This document shows positions 24,841 to 37,200 of a stretch of DNA of 64,000 bases, one piece after another. Numbering within the stretch: position 1 is the first letter of the stretch; each line of letters starts with the position of its first letter. This DNA comes from Symsagittifera roscoffensis (lineage: Eukaryota > Xenacoelomorpha > Acoela > Convolutidae). The notes under the pieces are model-generated. The model was given only the letters and a program-made list of their open reading frames with translations. It had not been told where the DNA came from and made no database searches. A program made the translations under genes and the position numbers. Where the stretch lies: assembly GCF_963678635.1 (NCBI RefSeq), contig NC_087070.1, positions 53,108,750 through 53,172,749 of the forward strand. Direction: 5' to 3'.

Positions 24841-24923
24841 AGCAGACCTCGACCCACGCATGTTATTTTAATATTTAATTTCACGAAGAGTAGTTTTGAG
24901 TCAACAGTCAATTTGAAAGTACA

Positions 24924-25486
24924 TCAGCAACCCGCATTTGTTCTTGAGAATCCGCTTTCGACTGTCGGTGCTAATTTATTTCTCTGGACAAAAGTAGCCA
25001 GAGCATCTGCTACCAAATCTGGGACATCTTCATGCACGGCATGGCCAGCTTTGGGTAAAACCAACATCTGGAATTTGCCCTGCATTTGGGCAACTGTTAG
25101 CTCTTTGTCCAGTCGATCGACTCCTGCAAGAATTAGCAACTTCGGTCCGGGGAAACTTAAGTAGTTCTCGGTCAGTCCTACAAACCAACTGGTCCAGAAT
25201 TTTTCAGTTTTGAAGAGATCAATTCTCCACGAATACGAACAATTATCGTCGCGACTAGATTCCTGCTTGTCAACGTCAATTAAGACACATTTAGGGTAAA
25301 ATCCATCATCAGTTTTGAGATGTTCTGGTGTCAACGCAGCTTCGTTTTGATTAGGCTGCTTGTCTTCTGTAGTTATTGGAATATTATGATTGGTCTCGCT
25401 TGGTGGCTCGATGTAGTTTTGGTCGACATCATCATCGTTTTCCACTTCCTGGAGAGACCCGAATGTTGCTGTTGACTTCTGTTCAA
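24924..25486 (-). CDS. PPME1: PPME1 exon 4 (terminal)
   Basis: Codes residues 286-472: the acidic loop, YSWRIDLFKTEKFW, LAGVDRLDK and the catalytic GHAVHED, then stop. Acceptor GGGTTTAG|TT. An apparent upstream Met-Gly-Leu is intronic. Confidence 0.9.
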
Positions 25487-28400
25487 CTAAACCCACAACT
25501 AAGTAAACTTAACAACAATAATTTTATATACAAACCCTAGAGTAACCACAAAATTAGAAAAAATCTATGCAGCACATATTCATCAATTAATTGAATATAT
25601 TTTATAATTTTTCTAATTTTTTTTCTTCCTTTGCTTATGAGAAGTCATCTGTGCTGATGATTAATTGTGGAGGTAAACTCAAAACTCCAGAGAACAAAGC
25701 AAACATAGATTTCTTGATTTCAGTGAAATCCAACAGCTTGACTTTTACACTGTACTCTTGATTAAAGTAGATAGTAAAACTTAGGGTTGTTTGGATGAGA
25801 AATGTTTAGATACTCGGCATACCAGGTTGGTAGTGAGAAAAAGAACTACAAAATCAAAATTGTAGACTACCGCCTTGATATCAAAATAGGCTAATTGGAC
25901 ATCACAGTTATTGTTCCGACCATTTGAAAATTGGAGAGGAATTTTGTATTCGGGTGTCTTTTAGGTTTCCTTTTCTTTTTTGTTTTCCACGCAAAACCAA
26001 GTACCAAAGATAACACAGAGGCGAAGTTGCACTTCGCATACACAAGCAAAAATATGACTGATAACGCTACTGGGAAAACTGAATGAGTAAAACTTTGAGT
26101 CTACAAAATTTTTTAAGTGACGCAAGCCAATTACGACGCATTAGCAGTACCAGTCAATTTGAAAAAGGAGAAATATTATCAATTGCACATGCCTCAATTT
26201 ATAGAGCGGACACATTTTAGCTAGTATACGGAAAAATTCATTAAAAACATCCGACCCTGCCCAGGTTTGAACCCTCTTATTTTGTTGCGGTTCTCCTCCC
26301 TACCTCTACGTTACAGATCCATGATACCTTGAAGCTGAAGTGCTAATTGTAATACAAAACTGCTCGTATCAGGGCAAAGCACTGAATCTTCTGACTGCCT
26401 TTTAAGGTATATGGAGCAGTAATAACATGAAAAAAAAATAAATGTTAATTAAAATAAAACGAAAATTAAATTTTTTAAAATTTGAGACTTTTGTAAACAT
26501 CATCCCCCCACACGCCATATAAACTACAAATGATAACTTTCACTCCTAGTAACAAATCAGTTATGGCAAATAGGCTTCCTTCAACCAATATGGACTGACT
26601 TCCAAGAACGATTAAATCTCCGCTTACGCGTTAATAGCGCGAAATATATCGCGCATTAATTTTCCCAAATTGACCGAAATGGCAATTTTTAAACCCGCAT
26701 AACTTTACAAAAGATGAGGACATGTGAAATATCTTGTCAAATTTAAGCTCAGGACAGCAATACCTTTTGAATAAAAAATTCCGTCAAAAATTGCTAGTTA
26801 AAAAGTCGAAACTTAATTAAAATAAAAACCACCCCGAGCACAAATATTCCGCTGCTTTCGTTACGAAAGTCGGAACAATAATGGTCGGTGTTAATATCTT
26901 CAGCATTGGCTGTACTTAATACTTAATGGCTGTTATTGATTCAAAGGAACACTTTAAGCATTTTTATCGCAACAAAATTTGCGACTTAGATTGGAAAAAA
27001 AAGATAATTCATATTATAACACAAGCTATGGTTGTGTAATCATTGGATTGGATCGAGCGATATATCACCTTAAAACCTTTTCAGTCGTGATTTGAACGAC
27101 ATAAAAAATTTATCGTGAGAAAAGTCGTTTCTCACGATAAATCGTGAGCAATTTTTAAACCCGCATAACTTTACAAAAGATGATGACATGTGAAATATCT
27201 TGTCAAATTTAAGCTCAGGACAGCAATACCTTTTCAATAAAAAAATTCCGTCAAAAATTGCTAGTTAAAAAGTCGAAACTTAACTTAAAAAAAAACCACC
27301 CCGAGCACAAATATTCCGCTGCTTTCGTTACGAAAGTCGGAACAATAATGGTCGGTGTTAATATCTTCAGCATTGGCTGTACTTAATACTTAATGGCTGT
27401 TATTGATTCAAAGGAACACTTTAAACATTTTTATCGCAACAAAATTTGCGTCGCAACAATATTTGCGACTTAGATTGGAAAAAAAAGATAATTCATATTA
27501 TAACACAAGCTATGGTTGTGTAATCATTGGATTGGATCGAGCGATATATCACCTTAAAACCTTTTCAGTCGTGATTTGAACGACATAAAAAATTTATCGT
27601 GAGAAAAGTCGTTTCTCACGATAAATCGTGAGCAATTTTTAAACCCGCATAACTTTACAAAAGATGATGACATGTGAAATATCTTGTCAAATTTAAGCTC
27701 AGGACAGCAATACCTTTTGAATAAAAAAATTCCGTCAAAAATTGCTAGTTAAAAAGTAACCCTGCCGACCCAAAGGGTCCCCCCTTTGATACTTTTTCAG
27801 AAATCCATTTTTGGCCGACCGACCCTAAAATTTTTCTAAAGGCGCCAATATATACTAACTTTGAGGGGGAGCGCGCGCCAAAAAAAACGCGATTAATTTG
27901 TAAAATTTTTTCAAAAAGTGCCCAAAAACGGCTTTTTGATTGTTTTTTCAAAAATTTGCCTGCGGCGCAGAAAATTTTGCCAAAATAGGGGCAAAACAGT
28001 GCTTTGAGAGAGCTCGAAAAATCAATTTGGTTGACCTAAAAAAACAAAAAAAGTCATCAAAATTTTGGAAAATTTTTTGAAAATCCGCCCCCCCCCTCGA
28101 GAAAATCCTAGATCCGCCCCTGACCCATAGTACTTTTGTCGTTTTTATACTCAGTGAAAGTTACCTCTTCTCGTGCTCTTGGTGATTTGTCCGATCATGG
28201 ATATTTTGGCGGATTCTCTTCTCTTGATGTAGCCACTCCTGACAGCCCACTCGACCGCCTGTTGAGAGGAAGAGAAAGACTTCGGTCTCGATTGCAACAC
28301 ACTCTTCATGCCACTCAGCGCATTCATTGCCGATCCTAAATTACCCAAAACTGCTCACGTAATTCAACTTCACCCAAACCAACACCTCCCATATTGTAAA

Positions 28401-30463
28401 CAAGACAGACGACATGACAGCAAAACGATGACATTAAAACATGACATTCAGACAAATGAGCGTTATTCGTATACTAGTTTAAGACTATTCGAATTTGAGG
28501 GTTATGTTTCTCAGAAACAAAATAGGAGAAATGCCTGTAGCATCGTCTCAAAGTACCAATTAAAAAAAAGGATTGATATTTAACAAGCTGACGTCTCATT
28601 TGCCGGGACATCCCCTTGCATTGCAAAATGAAAGAGAAACTCTTGACTACATAGCACATATTTATGAATTCAATGAGTTTTACTAATGCCTTATAATTTT
28701 TAATAGGTGCCATAATTAGGAACGAGATCACTCACATCAATTTCAATTTAAAGAAAACAATGAACTCTGTTCAAAAACGAACTCACTATCTGCAAAAGAA
28801 AAACAAATAAGCCTCAGTCAAGACTATGAAGTTAAATTTCAATGTTTCTCTTCTTACAAAATTATGTAATATCTACCCTTCATGCTTCATGTATTTCTGG
28901 CTGATTGACCTTGAAACGTTCGTGAATGCTCTTTTGGTTTGAACGGTTAATTCTTTTTAAAAACCGTAACTCTTTTCGTTATTTTTGATTGGAATCACTC
29001 AGTAGCAGTTCTTAATGAGAACCCTGAGCCAACTAATGGCTAAAAGTAGAGGTGTAGAGGTTTCTCAGCCAAGTGATCTACCAGGAATAATTTTCTTTTC
29101 CAAGAACCATTCATGTTGCTTACTTTAATTCATGAAGCTTCAAACTACAGTCAGTTTGTTCAAAACAATCAGACAGTCGGTAACAAACCTTCTACTACAT
29201 CGATGACACAAGTGGCCGCTATATTAGCCAGTCTGTCTCTGCAGTTAGCTCCAATGTACGCCGCCAGAGCCCCTCCCATCGAGTGCCCCACCACAAACAG
29301 TTTCACTTTATTACTGATTCTCCCATCCTCCCCTTCCATATTTGATGGCACGTATTTCTCCCTCGATAGAGCATTGTATACATCACATACGTCAGAAGCT
29401 AGACGTTCGAATGAGAGGTCGTGTTCGGCTGAGACGTTCCACGCTTCGCTCCGTCCGTGACCCCGGAGATCGATGGCGACTAAGTGGGTGTTTAGGAGAC
29501 TGAGGTCCAGATGTTTTGCCAGGGGCGCCCAGCTGAGTCCGGAGAAGCCAGCACCATGGAGACAGAGAACGACTGCAAAAAAAACAGACACCAGTATTGG
29601 AAATGAACTCGATAAAAGAGCCTACAGAATTCACATATTGACCTTAAAATCCTATAGATTGACCTTAAGATACGTGAAATCCATATTCCAAAAAAAATCC
29701 CTGGAACAACAATCTGTGATTTTCCACAAGCAAAACAGACAAAGTAGGAAACAGACAGAGCTCAAGCCAGCTCGCCCAAAAACCAGCAAGTTTTCCGAAA
29801 ACATTCATAGTTAAAAGTGATTTCTCAATTTCGTTGTTTGAAAAATTTCAGATTCTTGAAAAAAATTCAACAAAATAACCTTACACAGACAAAACAAATT
29901 ACATTGTTTCAATTTCTGAGCTTATAAGGATTTCATTGCCTTTAAGCTAATTCAACCTCAGAAAAAGTTTTCTTTTATATATATAAAACCCAATTTGAGA
30001 AAACTGATCAAACTGTATTTTGTCAGTTCAGATATCCGAAAATCACATTATATTTTATTCTACAGGGAAATATAAAATTCAAATTAAATTTCAGAACTTC
30101 AACTCCACTTGCCTTTAAAACTTAAACCTATGAAGAAACTAACTCATATACCTCTTATTAACCTAGAATAGAGTTCGGGTCCGCGCACAGTCCTGGGATC
30201 ACAGGCCTCGCTCCCTTCGCTGTCTTGTTCTGGGGCTCCTCGGTTGCTTCACCTGCTATTTGGTTCTCAGGCGATGAATGCAAATACACGTGAAAACTTT
30301 CTGAATCACTCAACTTCACTTGAACTTGTGTAGGGAAAAACTCTTTGGAAGAAGTTACTGAAAAATCAGGCGCAAATTTACTAGAAACGATGCTTCCGGG
30401 ATTATTGCGAGATGATGACTTAGATGAGCTAGGCGCTTTTGAGGTTGGAAATCGGTCGGTCAT
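24924..30463 (-). CDS. PPME1: Protein phosphatase methylesterase 1, four exons, 472 aa
   Basis: Alpha/beta-hydrolase that removes the methyl ester from the C-terminal leucine of the PP2A catalytic subunit. Exons (minus): 30463-30163, 29572-29189, 28335-28165, 25486-24924. All introns are GT-AG and phase-consistent, giving 472 codons plus stop. It has a Ser-rich disordered start, the LHGAG oxyanion segment at 105-109, the nucleophile in GHSMGG at Ser198, Asp225 in CVIDVVEG, an AMNAL...AVEWAVRSG lid region in exon 3, and His434 in GHAVHED. LAGVDRLDK and KFQMLVLP are family-specific. The acidic insert after SLQEVE matches the variable acidic loop of animal PPME1. It starts head-to-head with the ANKAR-like gene, 314 bp apart. 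Confidence 0.93.
25487..26011. other. PPME1 intron 3, proximal part
   Basis: AT-rich, no feature recognised. Confidence 0.35.
26012..26322 (-). repeat. Best-preserved tRNA-derived SINE (about 310 bp)
   Basis: On the minus strand the head holds A-box-like TAACGTAGAGGTAGG and a near-perfect B-box GGGTTCAAACCTGGG. An unrelated body of about 220 bp follows, then the tail GCGAAGTGCAACTTCGCCTC. It is the clearest link between the tRNA-like heads and the GAAGC/GCTTC tails seen elsewhere. Inserted in PPME1 intron 3. Confidence 0.6.
26683..27757. repeat. Tandem repeat, 466/484-bp units, in PPME1 intron 3
   Basis: Units start with CAATTTTTAAACCCGCATAA at 26683, 27149 and 27633. Unit 2 has an 18-bp internal duplication around TCGCAACAATATTTGCG. 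Unit 3 is cut off at about 27757 by the hAT-type MITE. Units are nearly identical, so the array is recent. Unit ends hold a perfect 14-bp palindrome (TTTATCGTGAGAAA, loop AGTCG, TTTCTCACGATAAA), and the middle holds CTTTCGTTACGAAAG. Non-coding. Confidence 0.85.
27757..28122 (+). mobile_element. hAT-type MITE, left end missing, in PPME1 intron 3
   Basis: Begins abruptly at AACCCTGCCGACCC and ends with the intact terminus CTAGATCCGCCCCTG. The core is the same as the copy at 61843. Its truncated left edge coincides with the break in tandem unit 3, so the two were joined by rearrangement or partial insertion. Confidence 0.75.
28165..28335 (-). CDS. PPME1: PPME1 exon 3
   Basis: Codes residues 229-285: SAMNALSGM, RPKSFSS, AVEWAVRSG and ESAKISMIGQ. 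Acceptor TAATTTAG|GA, donor AGAAGAG|GTAACT. Confidence 0.9.
28336..29188. other. PPME1 intron 2
   Basis: No recognised feature. Short open frames here lack homology. Confidence 0.4.
29189..29572 (-). CDS. PPME1: PPME1 exon 2
   Basis: Codes residues 101-229: the LHGAGFSGLSW and AIDLRGHGRS segments, nucleophile elbow GHSMGG (Ser198) and CVIDVVEG (Asp225). Acceptor TTTTTTTTGCAG|TC, donor GTAGAAG|GTTTGT. Confidence 0.92.
29573..30162. other. PPME1 intron 1
   Basis: AT-rich intron without recognised elements. Confidence 0.4.
30163..30463 (-). CDS. PPME1: PPME1 exon 1
   Basis: Codes residues 1-100, a Ser/Lys-rich low-complexity start and the first beta strands (VQVKLSDSESFHVYLHSS). Donor ATTCTAG|GTTAAT. 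The start is the first ATG and faces the ANKAR-like gene. Confidence 0.82.
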
Positions 30464-30777
30464 AGCTAATTACAAAAACCAAGACTGCGTTTAAATGGCA
30501 TTCACATATTTCAGTCTGAAAACAAAACAACGTCACTTTTAAACATTTTTTGAGTCTACATACATGTAAAAATTTATTTTATTGGCAAGTCTTAATGTAA
30601 ACGCAAAACTTATCAAAGCAAACATTTTGACTTCAAAAATTTAAAACGTGCCAGATTGTCACGACTTACATTATATAACATTCTTGTGCATATTCAAAAT
30701 TACGTTAACGGTCAGAATCACGCATTTTACAAGCTTTACAATTTAATCTACGAAGCCATACATTAAACATTTCGATA
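30464..30777. promoter_or_regulatory. Shared intergenic region of a divergent gene pair
   Basis: 314 bp separates the start codons of PPME1 (minus) and the ANKAR-like gene (plus). The spacing implies a bidirectional promoter. No TATA box or known factor site is convincing. This is inference from gene layout only. Confidence 0.5.
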
Positions 30778-31289
30778 ATGGATTTTGACGAGCGATCGTG
30801 GGATGCAATTCATCACGCCGCCTTTGAAGGATCCAAAAAACAAATTGAGAAAATTTTAGCAGAATATCCCGAAAGTATAGAACACCTGACCGGCGGTAAA
30901 AGCAAGAACGGCACTATCGGCTGTACCCCTCTGCTGTGTGGGGTCCTCGGAAACAAGCCAGAAGTCATCCGCCAATTACTGGATTTTAAAGCGAATATAA
31001 CAGCTGTGGATGGAAAAGGGCGCAACGCAGTAGAAATCGCAATTAAGGAGCAAAACTCGGAAGTCTTTGATTATTTTTTCAAAGAGCATAACGACAAACT
31101 GTATCCAGTTCAAACGTTGATGGACCAGCTGAAATCTACAGACGATTCGGTCGCTTTTAACGCAATTAACTTCGTCGACGTTCTCTTGAGTCGTGAGGTG
31201 TCGCTTCAGCTCCTCTGGAATGAAATGATGGAAAACGATTTCGTCAAGAGTCTCAAGAAGATTACTCAAAGTGATATCGGTTTAGGTAC
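30778..31289 (+). CDS. ANKAR-like exon 1 (ankyrin repeats)
   Basis: ATG start, MDFDERSWDAIHHAAFEGS onward, holding about three ankyrin repeats and the start of a helical segment (VAFNAINFVDVLLS). Two GTACGT donors overlap, at 31286 and 31290. The second leaves phase 2, which fits the acceptor at 31677. Confidence 0.78.
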
Positions 31290-34200
31290 GTACGTCAAAC
31301 TGCTGCACAAAAAGAGTGAATTTGAGTCAAAACTACTCACTACATTTTGGATAATTTTTTTTTCTTCCAAACAAAAATGGCTGATTCATTTTTGCAATAA
31401 AAAATCAACAATAGAAAAAGCAAAGATACAAAAAAATAGATGACAATGGTTATAAATTTGAAAAAAAATGCTGGCCAAATTGAACTGAAAACCAAAAATC
31501 ACAAGACACTTGCTCTCGTGAGTGTAATTATGAACAGCCATTCACTGTCATACAAAATTGCAAAATCTTTCACTACCTCAACAAAGAAAATATACTTTGA
31601 AAAAACAAAAATTTTTGCTTAAACTGCTCCAAAAACTATTTGAGCAATTCGGCAAACTGCGCGTACTGAACTTCAGGCGGAAACTAAAGACATTTCTCAT
31701 GAAACCACACTTCGAAAATGCTGAGATGTTATTGAACTTTTTAGGCCAGAAGAGCACATGCTTGAACTGGGTGTTCAACTTGTGCAAACTGGAACCCTTC
31801 AGAAATCTGTGCTTGGAAAAGTACGGAATGGTTGAATTCCTTCTCTCCCTCGCCAAAACATTTAAATCCATCCATGGAAAACAAGCTGCAAATGATCCTA
31901 GCTCCCATTCTAATGTACAACTACTGCCGTCTTTGTACCACCAGCTTTTCGAGGTTCTGGCAAAATTATCTCTTGACACTGAAAACGGGGTCAGGAAGCT
32001 ACGAACTAAAGGTGGTATAACGGTTCTCCTTGAAAACATGTTGGACCCTATGCTTGCAGAAGGAACTTTATTGGTATTAATTAAAATGCTAACACTACTG
32101 ACGAACGAGGAATGCTACGTCGCAAAACCGGCTCCGAAACCGGAAAAGGATCAACAAGAATTTGTTCAACCGGAAACAGAAGAAGACGAAAATTCTGAAG
32201 ATGAAAATACTTCGGAGCTGAATGCATCTCATAACTCGGAAGACTCATTCGGTTATGAAAAGGAGCTGCTAAAAGTGAAAAAAGAAATTCAAGATGAGTT
32301 TAGAGGATTCTCGAAATTGGTTGAAATTGTGAAGCTGTACGAGAAGTTCCCTAGTGAAACTATGGTCGAGAATTTGAATACTATGATTCAGAAAATCTGC
32401 GAGTAAGTACTCCACAGATTTCGAAGAATTTTATATGGTAAAAACATTGCATCCGAAACTTAATCTTAAAAGCTGTCTTTATAAGGAAAAACCCAACGCT
32501 TATAAGTAAAAAATCTTAAAAAATTATAAGCATATTTTCAAATCGATCGAAGTTTGAACTGAAATGAAATGTAAAGTTTTACGCCTTCTTCAAAAAATTT
32601 AGATGTCACATACGAATAAAATCGGACAGCTGAATACTTTGCGGACTAATAGGGTAACGTGACACGACCTCAACGCTTCTCGATTCGACATCTATTTTGA
32701 CTTTTTTGCACGTTTTCAGGAAGAACAGAGAAAATCAAACCTTGATTGTATCACAAGGACGCATTACTGAAGCCCTCCTACATCACGCCAAGAATCAACG
32801 AGAAAAAAACACCCAGCTGTCTTGCATCGACACACTCAAACTGTTGGTATCCCAAAATCCAGAGAGTCAGGAGATTGCCATAGCTCAAAACGCCATACAG
32901 CCAATTAATCAAGGTGGGATTTTGTTCTACGATTATGAATACAAAATTATCTTGTTAATGCCAAACTGTTGGTAATATTGATGACCTTGAGCATGGCAAT
33001 CCGGCAGCAAATAGTGATTCTTAGATTGACAAAAAATTTGACCATTTTTTGACGTGTTGAATTAAAAATGCCTCGTGTTAGATTTAAAATTTCGTTCAAT
33101 TAATTCGGGTCTAATTGAAATTAACCGAAAAGGATGTTGTGAACAACTTAAAGACCACAATGAAAACAGATCGACAACCACTTTGAAAAATTATTTTTAC
33201 AAAATTCATTCAGTTTTCAAATTGCGAAGCAGCATCAGTTCTCTGTGCTGTCTAAAATTGAAAGCAGCTTTTTTGTTGGCCACTTCCGTCACAGGTAAAT
33301 GGTCTTTATCTAAACTTTAAGCACGATCTAACGAAGACCCGATTTCAGCAGAAAAAATGAGCATCCCAAAAGCAATTGTGATTATATTGTATAATTTTGC
33401 AAACTTCACAGAGATATTATCATCGAAAAAATATATATGCCATTATAGTGTAAGCTAGTAAAAAAACACAAAGGGAACTTGCAACTTAACGTTTATAATA
33501 CAGTTTGTTTATTATTTGAAGATCTCCTTTTACTATCCTAAAAATAATGTATTTTTTTCATTGTTATTATATTAGAATAACAAAAACAAAAATAATTTTA
33601 ATGTAATTTATTTACATTATTGTTATCATTATTATTATTATTTCCACAGTTCTGAAGAAGAGTAGACAGAACCGGGTACAGTTGTCGTGCAGCAGTGCTC
33701 TGTGGGCTCTGGCGGGGGACGATGTGAATCGGAAGCGACACATTGGCGACTTGATCGGCATTCGACTGCTGTTGGACTACATGAGTACTGATGAAAACGA
33801 GTTGCTTCAATTGGCCAGGTTTGTTCCACCACTTAACTTATTTAAATATCGATTACGTAGCAGTAGGCTGACAATTTTTATATTGACCAATCAGAATCTA
33901 AACAAACAAGCAAAGGTACGAAAAAAATAATTATTTAATTCCTGAGTTTGCTTTCACATCTCGATTCTGACTGGTTAAAACACTATTTGTCTATTTCCTG
34001 ATAATGAATCCATGGTTGTCTACTTACAGACTGCATTCCTTAAAAATCATAGAGATATGTTCACTAGCTAATTTTATTTCAGTTTTTATCAACAACCAGT
34101 AAGTATTTTCAAGGTGAAATAATTTAAATTGAGAATGAAAATTCCATGTCTGGATTTAAGTACCCCAGAAATTTATATGTCCCGTGAAAACTGTCCAAAA

Positions 34201-37200
34201 AGTAAAAACTGTCCAAGAGATTTGCTCCCCAGAAAAAAAATTGTTCAAAAATTGTCCGGCCGATTGCTACACTAGTTAACGACTAAGGATTAAATTGATA
34301 AGCTATCAATAGGAGGGAATATTTCGGCGAGCCCACGCAATTGAGCAACAAGGCTTAAATTTTCTTTAAGCATAGAGACAAAATTAAAACAGGACTCAAA
34401 CCACTTACACATACATACACAATTAATTCTATATTGATACTTTTGCCTATTTTAGGCATGAGTGTTATTATTATTGCTCTCGTGTTAGCGTTAACAATGG
34501 AAATCCTTATCACAAATGAAAACAACGAAACGCTGATTCATGATGCATAAGCATACTTCAAACATCGATTTTAACAGACACCTCGATTTTAACAGACACC
34601 TCAACTCGTGGCGATGTGTTTTATCCAAATGCAATGATCATGTGTGCTCTTTTCAAGAGAAGTCACTAATATAAATGATGTTAGTCATCTTCCGGGTCCA
34701 GCCGATATTGAGAAACGGAAATTCAGAAAACCTCTTCAAAACAAAGCAGTCGTTGCAGATGAGCCACCACATCAAGCGATTCTCTCCGTCCAGAGACATC
34801 AAGACATTGCAGCAAGAACTCCGAGCTATTCGGCCAACCAGAGGACCGCTAACAGAGTAATTCAGGAGAGACGGCCCAGAATGCAGGAACCAAAATTCTT
34901 AAAAGATTTTGAACTTTCCGAGCTGCTGAAAAAGACACGCAGTGGCGAGCGCTTCCTTCATTTTGATTCTAGATCTAATGATTTAACGCGAATAATTTTT
35001 TTCACCCTCTTCCAGGACTAGATCTTTTCAGAGGCGCTGATGATTGAATCATCGATGGCACCTTTTCTACGGCCCCGAGTGTGTTCTTTCAGATATACAC
35101 CATACACGCATCAGTCGAGGAAATTCTGATCCCTATTGTGTATGCATTGCTTCCCGGTAAAAAGGAAGAAAGCTATATTCGTTTTTGATCGGTTTCGACT
35201 GATATTCATAAACTAGCAACCATTGATTTCGAAAAAGCAATAAAAAAGCGTTTACTTCCGAAGCTCATCAAAAAGTTCTAATATGAACAGGAAAATGACG
35301 AAATCCTGATCGGAGAAAGGTCAAAACTTGACGTGAACCGTTCCGAGTTAGTTGCAACCTACGACCCAAAAGGGCGCAGCAACAACATTAAACTATGATT
35401 CAAAGTCGATTTGTTTTCCTAAGCTGATATTGTAAAGCAAAAGAGATCAATAAATTTTGCTAAGTTGAAATTTTTTCCTCGATAGTTTCAAAATCGAGTC
35501 ACACCTATTTTGAAAACCGTTAAATGATCAATGTAACAAAGCTTTTACCATCCCCTTCCTTTTTGGCCCAACCGAGTCAACCCGTATCGATCTTGCCATA
35601 ACTTATTACCCCATTTGGGGTTATTCAATTTCGAATTTGAACTAAATTACGAAAATTTTGTCGGACCCGAGATTTGAACATCCGACGTTTTGATCTCGAA
35701 CACTACTGACTGGACAGCTCGATCAAAAGCGCTTTAAAATTTCAAATTTCAAAACTTGAGTGGCTTTGACTTTTCTAGGGTTAATTGGTACGCATTGCAT
35801 CTAATTATAGAACAATCAAACAAACACAAAAGAACAAAACATTTAAGATCACAAGGTCAAGTCAAAGAAATTAATTTTGCGAAATAATTTCGGTCAACTT
35901 TGTTAATAGTCTGGTAGTTTTGTTTAAATTTCGGGCTGTTTCATCAAGGACACAAAGGTTCTGGAACACAAATGTCCATGCACCAAAAATTCCGATTACT
36001 GCTCAAATTCATTAAAGAAATTTGCGCGGTATTTTTACTTTCCATGGAAACGCAAAAAAAATTACACACTAACGAAGTGGGTGTCTTTTGAAAGAAATTC
36101 ATCCGATTTCGTTGAAATGTTAGAGTTGAGTTCAACATGTTTATATTTATGTAGTGAGGGTTTGGCGCTCGCATGTGAAGGTCCTTTCGGAAGAGCAGAG
36201 GAAATAGGAAACCAAGGGGGCATAATTCCCCTCAACCGTCTGTTCCGAAACCAGGACGAGAGAATTGTGATAGGGGGGATCAGAGCTATGCGGAAGATGG
36301 TGGCTGGAATCGGACTGCTGCCTGTGAAAAGCAACCAGAAACACGTCTTGGACTCCAGATCACACAAGTTATTACTCTTATTGATATAGTAACTCTCAGT
36401 CAAAACTATTGCAAAATTGGAAAACTCTTTGACTTAACATTTCAGTTTTTCATAACTTTCAAGTTTTTGATATCAAACTACAATTTCAACCGTTGGTATA
36501 AGCCACGACTATATTTTAAACTTGTTTTCGTTTACTTTCAGATTTCTTCTGGCTCTGATGAAGCACGGCAAAAGCGAAATGGTACAAATCGAGGCTGCCC
36601 TGACACTGTCCTACATTTCACTGGGTTTGAGTCTAACCATTAATTGATACTAACAATGAGACAACTCCACTCACTAACTGTATCAAAAAAACGCGCATAA
36701 AAGAAATTCAGCCCAAACAAATTAATGAAATGGTTATCAGATCGAAAATTTTCGGTCAGCCAAAAAAAACATCAAAATTTAACGTACCAACCAAGTAATC
36801 ATTCTTTTATTCTTTTTGATCTGGTCGCGACATGGCGACTTACTTTGAACTGTTTGCGACCTGGTGACTTACTTAAGGTAATTTTCTTAAGGTAATATAC
36901 TTAAGGTAATCTGTTTAACTTTAACCTTTTCGAGGAAATCAGACGCCATCAAAACGTGTCAAAGAAGGAGGCCGACTGATAATAAAGAGAGATTTAGGCC
37001 CTAGGCCCGGATCAAATTGCCCCATCCACTTACCTAACCTCGCTCTAAATGGCATAAGACTGGCATAAAATATAGCTATCTCTATCAATGCAGCCACAAT
37101 TCCCACAGGAAGAAAACATCAGGCATAATTCCTCTTCCCAAATCAGGAGAGGATTTATAGAAATCCAAATTTTCGGACCGTTGCACTATTAGTGCCAACC

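Noticed and set aside
26683-27757. CRISPR-like array
   Set aside because: Units of 466-484 bp without short regular repeats and spacers, in an animal intron.
28151-28348. Independent small gene at 28.15-28.35 kb
   Set aside because: It is PPME1 exon 3; the apparent start Met lies in the intron just before the acceptor.
34644-35021. Extra exon of the ANKAR-like gene
   Set aside because: The frame reads as MULE transposase, is not armadillo, and exon 4 joins exon 5 in phase without it.
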